A model generated the notes under the pieces. The model did no database searches. It was not told the DNA's origin and saw nothing but the letters and a program-made list of their open reading frames with translations. From positions 1 through 10,871 of the forward strand of contig JANXPK010000236.1 of the NCBI GenBank assembly GCA_025357355.1: 10,871 nucleotides of DNA, read 5' to 3'. This DNA is from Rhodobacterales bacterium. GTDB lineage: Bacteria; Pseudomonadota; Alphaproteobacteria; Rhodobacterales; Rhodobacteraceae. Positions 7,174 through 10,871 of the stretch are shown here, piece by piece. Position 1 is the first letter of the stretch; each line of letters begins with the position of its first letter. The position numbers and the translations under genes are program-made.

Positions 7174-8839
7174 TCCCGTCACCCTCGCCGTCATCCAGGC
7201 TGGTCTGCAACAGGTTTGCGACGAGATGGATCTGACCTTCTCGCGCGCCGCCTTCTCGCCGGTGATTGCCGAAGCCAATGACCGTTCTGACGGTATCTAT
7301 GCCGCCGAGGATGGCGCGCTGATCGCTCAAGGGGCGCAGGGGCTGCCGGTCTTTGTCGGCGTCATGCAGTTCTCGACCCGCACTCTCATTGCCCGCATCG
7401 CCAATGGCGAGACGGCTGCACCCGTGCCGGGTGACATCTACATCGTCAACGACCCCTATCTCGGTGGCACCCATCTGATGGATGTGCGCTTTGCCATGCC
7501 GTTCTGGCGCGATGGCCGGATCTTTTGTTGGCTCAGCAACACGGGCCATTGGCCCGATACTGGCGGTGCCGTGCCCGGCGGGTTTTCCGCCAGCGCCATT
7601 TCGGCGGAGCAAGAGGGTCTCCGCTTGCCGCCCGTCAAGTTGTTCAAGAGGGGCGTGATGGATCGCGAGATCTGGGACATCATCCGCTCCAACATCCGCG
7701 TCTCCGAACAGCGCATCGGTGACGTCAAGGCCCAGGCCTCGGCGCTGCTCATCGGGGCAGAGCGGCTGGCGGCTTTGTTGGACCGCTACGGCGATGCGAC
7801 TGTCGTTGCAGCCGTCGCCACCCTGCGCAGACGCGCTGCCGACCAGATGCGCGCCATGATCGCGCTGATCCCGGCAGGCCGCTTTACCGCCCGTGCCTTT
7901 GTCGACAGCGACGGCGTGGTCAATCAACCGCTCACCATCGCCCTCACGGTTGAGCGCAAGGGCGAGGTGCTGCATTTCGACTTCACCGGATCTTCGCTGC
8001 CCTGCATGGGGCCGATGAATTCGGTCCGCGCCACCACACTGTCGTCGGTCTACCTCGCCATGCGCCACATCTTCCCCGATATTCCGATCTCTGCGGGCGC
8101 ATTCGAACCTTTGGAAGTGACCGGCATCGAGGGCACCTTTCTTGACGCCCATTATCCGCGCCCGGTTTCCGGTTGCGCGGCCGAGGTCAGCCAGCGCATT
8201 GCCGAGGCGGTGTTTGCCGCCATGGTGCAGGCCTTGCCTGATCGCGTCACGGCCGCCCCTGCCGGGACAAGCGGAAACTTCGGGCTCGGCGGCCATGACC
8301 CCGAAAACGGCCGCGACTATGTGATGTACCAGATCTCTGGCGGCGGCTATGGCGGCAACGCGGGGCACGACGGCCTCAGCAACGGCTGTTCCACCATCGG
8401 CATCTCCAAAGCGCCGCCGGTCGAGATCATGGAGCAGAACTACCCCGTGCTTTACCGCCACTATGCCTTGCATGAGGGCTCTGGCGGCGCGGGCCAGCAG
8501 CGCGGCGGCTTTGGGCTGGATTACGAGATCGAGCTGCTGCGTGGCACTGCCCGGGCCAGCTTTGTGATGGACCACGGCCGCACCGGCCCATTGGGCGCTT
8601 TGGGCGGTCAGGAGGGCGCGGTGAACCGGGTCGAGATCACCCGCGCTGGTCAGGTCAGTGTGCCTGAACACCTGTCCAAGGCGCAGGACATCCTTCTCAA
8701 CCCAGGAGACTCTGTCCGCGTCCGCACCCCCGGTGGCGGCGGCTATGGTGAGCCCAAGCTGCGCGACCCAGCGTTGGTGGCCGAGGATGTCCGGTTGGGC
8801 CGCTATACTTCGGCGCAGGCCAAAGCGCTGTTTGGGTGA
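7166..8839 (+). CDS. hyuB: Hydantoinase B/oxoprolinase family protein, subunit B
   Basis: The 557-residue protein is a full-length HyuB, the partner subunit that forms the amidohydrolase complex with HyuA. Motifs seen are SRAAFSPVIAEANDRSDGIY (26-45), NDPYLGGTH (95-103), NTGHWPDTGG (125-134), NSVRATT (285-291), the glycine-rich YQISGGGYGG (388-397) and near the end TPGGGGYGEP (521-530). The NDPYLGGTH and GHWxDxGG histidine/aspartate clusters match the probable metal-binding centre of the family. ATG at 7166 lies eight bases inside the end of hyuA, with GAGG six bases before it, so translation is coupled and a 1:1 complex is likely. It is the last gene of the operon; the next gene faces it. 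It probably acts with HyuA to open a lactam made by the upstream Mo hydroxylase and reductase; the exact ring is not known. Confidence 0.94.
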   Translation: MLDPVTLAVIQAGLQQVCDEMDLTFSRAAFSPVIAEANDRSDGIYAAEDGALIAQGAQGLPVFVGVMQFSTRTLIARIANGETAAPVPGDIYIVNDPYLGGTHLMDVRFAMPFWRDGRIFCWLSNTGHWPDTGGAVPGGFSASAISAEQEGLRLPPVKLFKRGVMDREIWDIIRSNIRVSEQRIGDVKAQASALLIGAERLAALLDRYGDATVVAAVATLRRRAADQMRAMIALIPAGRFTARAFVDSDGVVNQPLTIALTVERKGEVLHFDFTGSSLPCMGPMNSVRATTLSSVYLAMRHIFPDIPISAGAFEPLEVTGIEGTFLDAHYPRPVSGCAAEVSQRIAEAVFAAMVQALPDRVTAAPAGTSGNFGLGGHDPENGRDYVMYQISGGGYGGNAGHDGLSNGCSTIGISKAPPVEIMEQNYPVLYRHYALHEGSGGAGQQRGGFGLDYEIELLRGTARASFVMDHGRTGPLGALGGQEGAVNRVEITRAGQVSVPEHLSKAQDILLNPGDSVRVRTPGGGGYGEPKLRDPALVAEDVRLGRYTSAQAKALFG

Positions 8840-8885
8840 TCGGCAGGGCCTTCGAACAGTGGCCTGGCGGGTCTCAAAGCGCCGT

Positions 8886-8902
8886 GGTCCGAGGTTCGGA
8901 CC
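8886..8902. terminator. Short perfect hairpin 47 bases after hyuB, possible operon end
   Basis: GGTCCGA and TCGGACC form a perfect 7-base stem with a 3-base loop (GGT). It is the only tight GC-rich hairpin in the gap after the operon. What follows is T-enriched (GTGTGTTATGGTTATATT) but lacks a true T-run, so an intrinsic terminator is only possible; it may instead protect the mRNA 3' end or mark a Rho-dependent end. Confidence 0.4.
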
Positions 8903-8927
8903 GAGTGTGTTATGGTTATATTACAAT

Positions 8928-8961
8928 AGGTTGAAAATTCACGTTAACCGGATTTCAACCT
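8928..8961. repeat. 9-base perfect inverted repeat in an AT-rich patch between convergent genes
   Basis: AGGTTGAAA (8928-8936) and TTTCAACCT (8953-8961) are exact reverse complements around a 16-base spacer that itself contains the palindrome GTTAAC (8943-8948). The stretch is much richer in A and T than the surrounding genes. A run of six T follows at 8974-8979, 12 bases past the right arm. It could be a bidirectional termination structure or a protein-binding site; the sequence does not decide between them. Confidence 0.45.
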
Positions 8962-9018
8962 TTGCAGGCCTCGTTTTTTCCGACCAATACCGGCCGAATG
9001 GCGCGTACTGGGCCGGGT

Positions 9019-10854
9019 TCAGGCTCCGGCATGACGTTGCCAACCCATCCTGTCAAACACGGCAGCGTAGCTTTGGGCCAAGGCGCGCAGCCCCGGCCCA
9101 TCGACGCTGTCATTGCGGTCCCAGCCCTTGTTGGCCAACCCCAGGATACGCGGTGCCAGCATCGGCTCCATTTCGGCATCCCTGGTGGTGAATTCTGACC
9201 AGAAACAGCCTTCCACCCCGACGATCCGGTCGGCCACATCCTCGGCCCCGGTGGGCACCGGCCGCCAGTTCATCACATCCTCCAACGCCACGGTGGCCGC
9301 CCAGGTCGCACCCCAGTCGTCAGGGTCGCGGGTGTGGGCCATGTCGAAATAGACGTTCTGAGCCGGGCACATCACCACGTCATAACCACGGCGCGCCGCT
9401 TCGATCCCCGGTCCCTGCCCGGTCCATGAAAACAGCAGTGCCCCGTGGCCAAGCCCGCCATTGGCCCCCTTGGCCGCCTCTTCCCACGCCGCCGAGCGGA
9501 TGCCGTGGCGTTCCAGAAACCCGGCCAGACGTGCCATCATCCAGCCCTGCACGTCGTCGCGGGTTTCCAGCCCATGTTCGACCTTGAGCGCATTGATGGC
9601 GGGCGAGGCGCTCCATGCGGCGGGCGGCAACTCGTCACAGCCCAGATGAAGGATGCCGATGGGGAACATTCCTGCCACTTCCAAAGCCAAGGGCTCGATC
9701 AGCCTCCACGTTTCGGGCATCGCCGGGTTGATCACATTGTCCAGATAGCCATGCACCGAGACGGCCGTCGAGTTGTCGCCAGGGTCACGCATGCCGCCCC
9801 GCGCGATGTTCAGGGCATAGCCATGGGCGGGCACCTCGATCTCTGGCAGAACCTCGATCTGCAAGGCCGCCGCCCGGTCCAGCACGCGTTTGACATCGGC
9901 CTTGGAATAGCTGCCACCGGCGCGGATGCCCCCACCATAGACACCGGGCACCAACTGCCCCTCGCCCCGGATCGCGGTTTTCTGCCACAGTTCCGGCGCG
10001 CAGGTGACCTCGACCCGGAATGCCTCGTCATCCGAGAAATGCCAGTGAAAGCGGTTGAGCTTGAGCAGCGCCATCAGGTCCAGGAGGCGCAGGATCGTCT
10101 CGACGGTGTAGAAATGCCGCGCGCAGTCCAGATGCTGGCCGCGCCAACCAAAGCGCGGCGCATCCTTGATGATGCCGCAGGGCAAGGCACCCTGATAGGT
10201 TTCGTGCAGGTTCATGAGGGTGATTGTGGCACTAAACAGGCCCATAGTGTCGTTTTGTGTTACATTGATCCCCTCGGGAGAAAGGGTGATTTCATAGGCG
10301 CCGTCCACCAATGTGCTGTCCTGGGTCAACGCCAATGGCACCCCGGCCGCATCCAGAAACGGCGCGAAGTTCAGCCGCTCTGCCAGGTCGGCAACCGGGG
10401 CAAGACGAGGATCGCTGCTGGCAAAGCCCGTCACGGCCAGACTGCCGACGGACGGCTGCCACGACATCGGCTGTGGTACCAGCTTCAGCCCGGCATACTG
10501 TGGCGCCGTCCGCGGCGGCGCCGCATTGACGCGCACGCCGGTTTCGGTGGACGGCAACGCGATCGTGCCGGTCTTGGTGCGCAGATAGGGGCCGAGGGGC
10601 AGCCAGGCCCGGTTTTTAGGCGCAAAACCACGATGCACATAGGCCATCACCAAGGGCACGCTGCCGCCTACCGGGATGTCGGGCAGTGCCACCTCGGTAT
10701 AGCCCGCAACGGTGCGCAAAAGGGTGCCTCCGGATATGACGAGGCTGGGCGCGAAGTTGGAGCAGCAGAAAATCGGGGCCGAAATGGCGCTGTCAGAGCC
10801 TATTTCGCAGTGAATCTCCGCCCCCACGATGCGGGCGTCAAAGGTCATCTTCAT
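9019..10854 (-). CDS. Family 20 glycoside hydrolase, beta-N-acetylhexosaminidase
   Basis: The 611-residue protein has the GH20 layout: an N-terminal region (about 1-225) including the small alpha/beta domain, then the TIM barrel opened by FGWRGQHLDCARHF (235-248, with the substrate Arg238). Barrel motifs follow: RFHWHFSDDEAFR (268-280), VLPEIEVPAHG (335-345), the catalytic Asp-Glu pair in HLGCDELP (403-410; D407, E408), SWTG (476-479), VYFDMA (501-506) and EGCFWSEF (548-555). GH20 enzymes remove terminal GlcNAc or GalNAc by substrate-assisted catalysis. The N-terminus (MKMTFDARIVGAEIH) shows no signal peptide, so it probably acts in the cytoplasm on imported oligosaccharides. ATG 10854 has GGAG eight bases upstream; Met3 is a weaker alternative. 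Oddities are GCDE instead of the usual GGDE and LANKGW where LAExxW is usual. It converges on the catabolic operon and looks functionally separate from it. Confidence 0.93.
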   Translation of the reverse strand: MKMTFDARIVGAEIHCEIGSDSAISAPIFCCSNFAPSLVISGGTLLRTVAGYTEVALPDIPVGGSVPLVMAYVHRGFAPKNRAWLPLGPYLRTKTGTIALPSTETGVRVNAAPPRTAPQYAGLKLVPQPMSWQPSVGSLAVTGFASSDPRLAPVADLAERLNFAPFLDAAGVPLALTQDSTLVDGAYEITLSPEGINVTQNDTMGLFSATITLMNLHETYQGALPCGIIKDAPRFGWRGQHLDCARHFYTVETILRLLDLMALLKLNRFHWHFSDDEAFRVEVTCAPELWQKTAIRGEGQLVPGVYGGGIRAGGSYSKADVKRVLDRAAALQIEVLPEIEVPAHGYALNIARGGMRDPGDNSTAVSVHGYLDNVINPAMPETWRLIEPLALEVAGMFPIGILHLGCDELPPAAWSASPAINALKVEHGLETRDDVQGWMMARLAGFLERHGIRSAAWEEAAKGANGGLGHGALLFSWTGQGPGIEAARRGYDVVMCPAQNVYFDMAHTRDPDDWGATWAATVALEDVMNWRPVPTGAEDVADRIVGVEGCFWSEFTTRDAEMEPMLAPRILGLANKGWDRNDSVDGPGLRALAQSYAAVFDRMGWQRHAGA

Positions 10855-10862
10855 GGCTAGGG

Positions 10863-10866
10863 CTCC
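10863..10866 (-). promoter_or_regulatory. Ribosome binding site of the GH20 gene
   Basis: On the minus strand GGAG stands eight bases before ATG 10854. It supports that start over Met3 (10848). The upstream gene or promoter is beyond the right edge. Confidence 0.65.
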
Positions 10867-10871
10867 AACCG

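Noticed and set aside
7151..8671. 506-codon open frame antisense to hyuB
   Set aside because: It lies opposite a well-supported HyuB, has low-complexity His/Arg/Gly/Ala-rich composition and no recognisable motif; long antisense frames are expected in GC-rich DNA.
5152..8839. Acetone carboxylase-type function for HyuA/HyuB
   Set aside because: No small gamma subunit follows hyuB, and the context with a Mo hydroxylase and ring reductase favours a lactam hydrolase.
8918..8948. Promoter-like TAATAT/TTAACG on the minus strand in the intergenic gap
   Set aside because: The -35 match is weak and it would drive transcription only antisense into hyuB; AT-rich sequence gives such matches by chance.
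8658..9191. 177-codon plus-strand frame running from hyuB through the gap into the GH20 gene
   Set aside because: It begins inside hyuB in another frame, runs through intergenic DNA and the antisense of GH20, and has no recognisable domain.
9445..10860. 471-codon open frame antisense to the GH20 gene
   Set aside because: The opposite strand carries all GH20 motifs; this frame shows no domain and has shadow-type composition.

Overview
The window is GC-rich, almost fully coding DNA with strong G/C preference at third codon positions. Its protein families and gene order suggest an alphaproteobacterium, probably of the Rhodobacterales (Rhodobacteraceae/Roseobacter/Paracoccus type). That placement is an inference from overall character; no rRNA or other phylogenetic marker is present.

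Bases 1-8839 hold six plus-strand genes in one tightly coupled operon that begins upstream of the window. In order they are: (1) a molybdenum hydroxylase of the xanthine dehydrogenase family, with the end of a [2Fe-2S] domain fused to the molybdopterin-binding domain and cut by the left edge; (2) a 6-hydroxynicotinate reductase-like iron-sulfur protein; (3) a UPF0280 (ApbE-like) protein; (4) an 'amino acid synthesis' PF06684/DUF1185 protein; (5) HyuA and (6) HyuB, the two subunits of an ATP-dependent hydantoinase/oxoprolinase-type lactam hydrolase. Every junction overlaps by 1-16 bases, which points to translational coupling and a joint task.

The set reads as a catabolic route for an N-heterocycle. 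The Mo enzyme would hydroxylate a carbon next to the ring nitrogen to give a lactam. The HNR-like protein would reductively dearomatise the ring. HyuAB, perhaps with the PF06684 protein, would open the lactam. This resembles the first steps of nicotinate fermentation in Eubacterium barkeri, but no enamidase is visible in the window and HyuAB sits in its place. The ApbE-like gene directly after the reductase is a candidate maturase for a covalent flavin on it. The true substrate cannot be read from the sequence.

Bases 8840-9018 are a 179-base gap between convergent genes, with an AT-rich patch and two inverted repeats. From 10854 down to 9019 on the minus strand lies a GH20 beta-N-acetylhexosaminidase with no signal peptide, apparently part of a separate amino-sugar locus that continues beyond the right edge. 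I saw no RNA genes, CRISPR arrays, transposases, frameshifts or broken genes.
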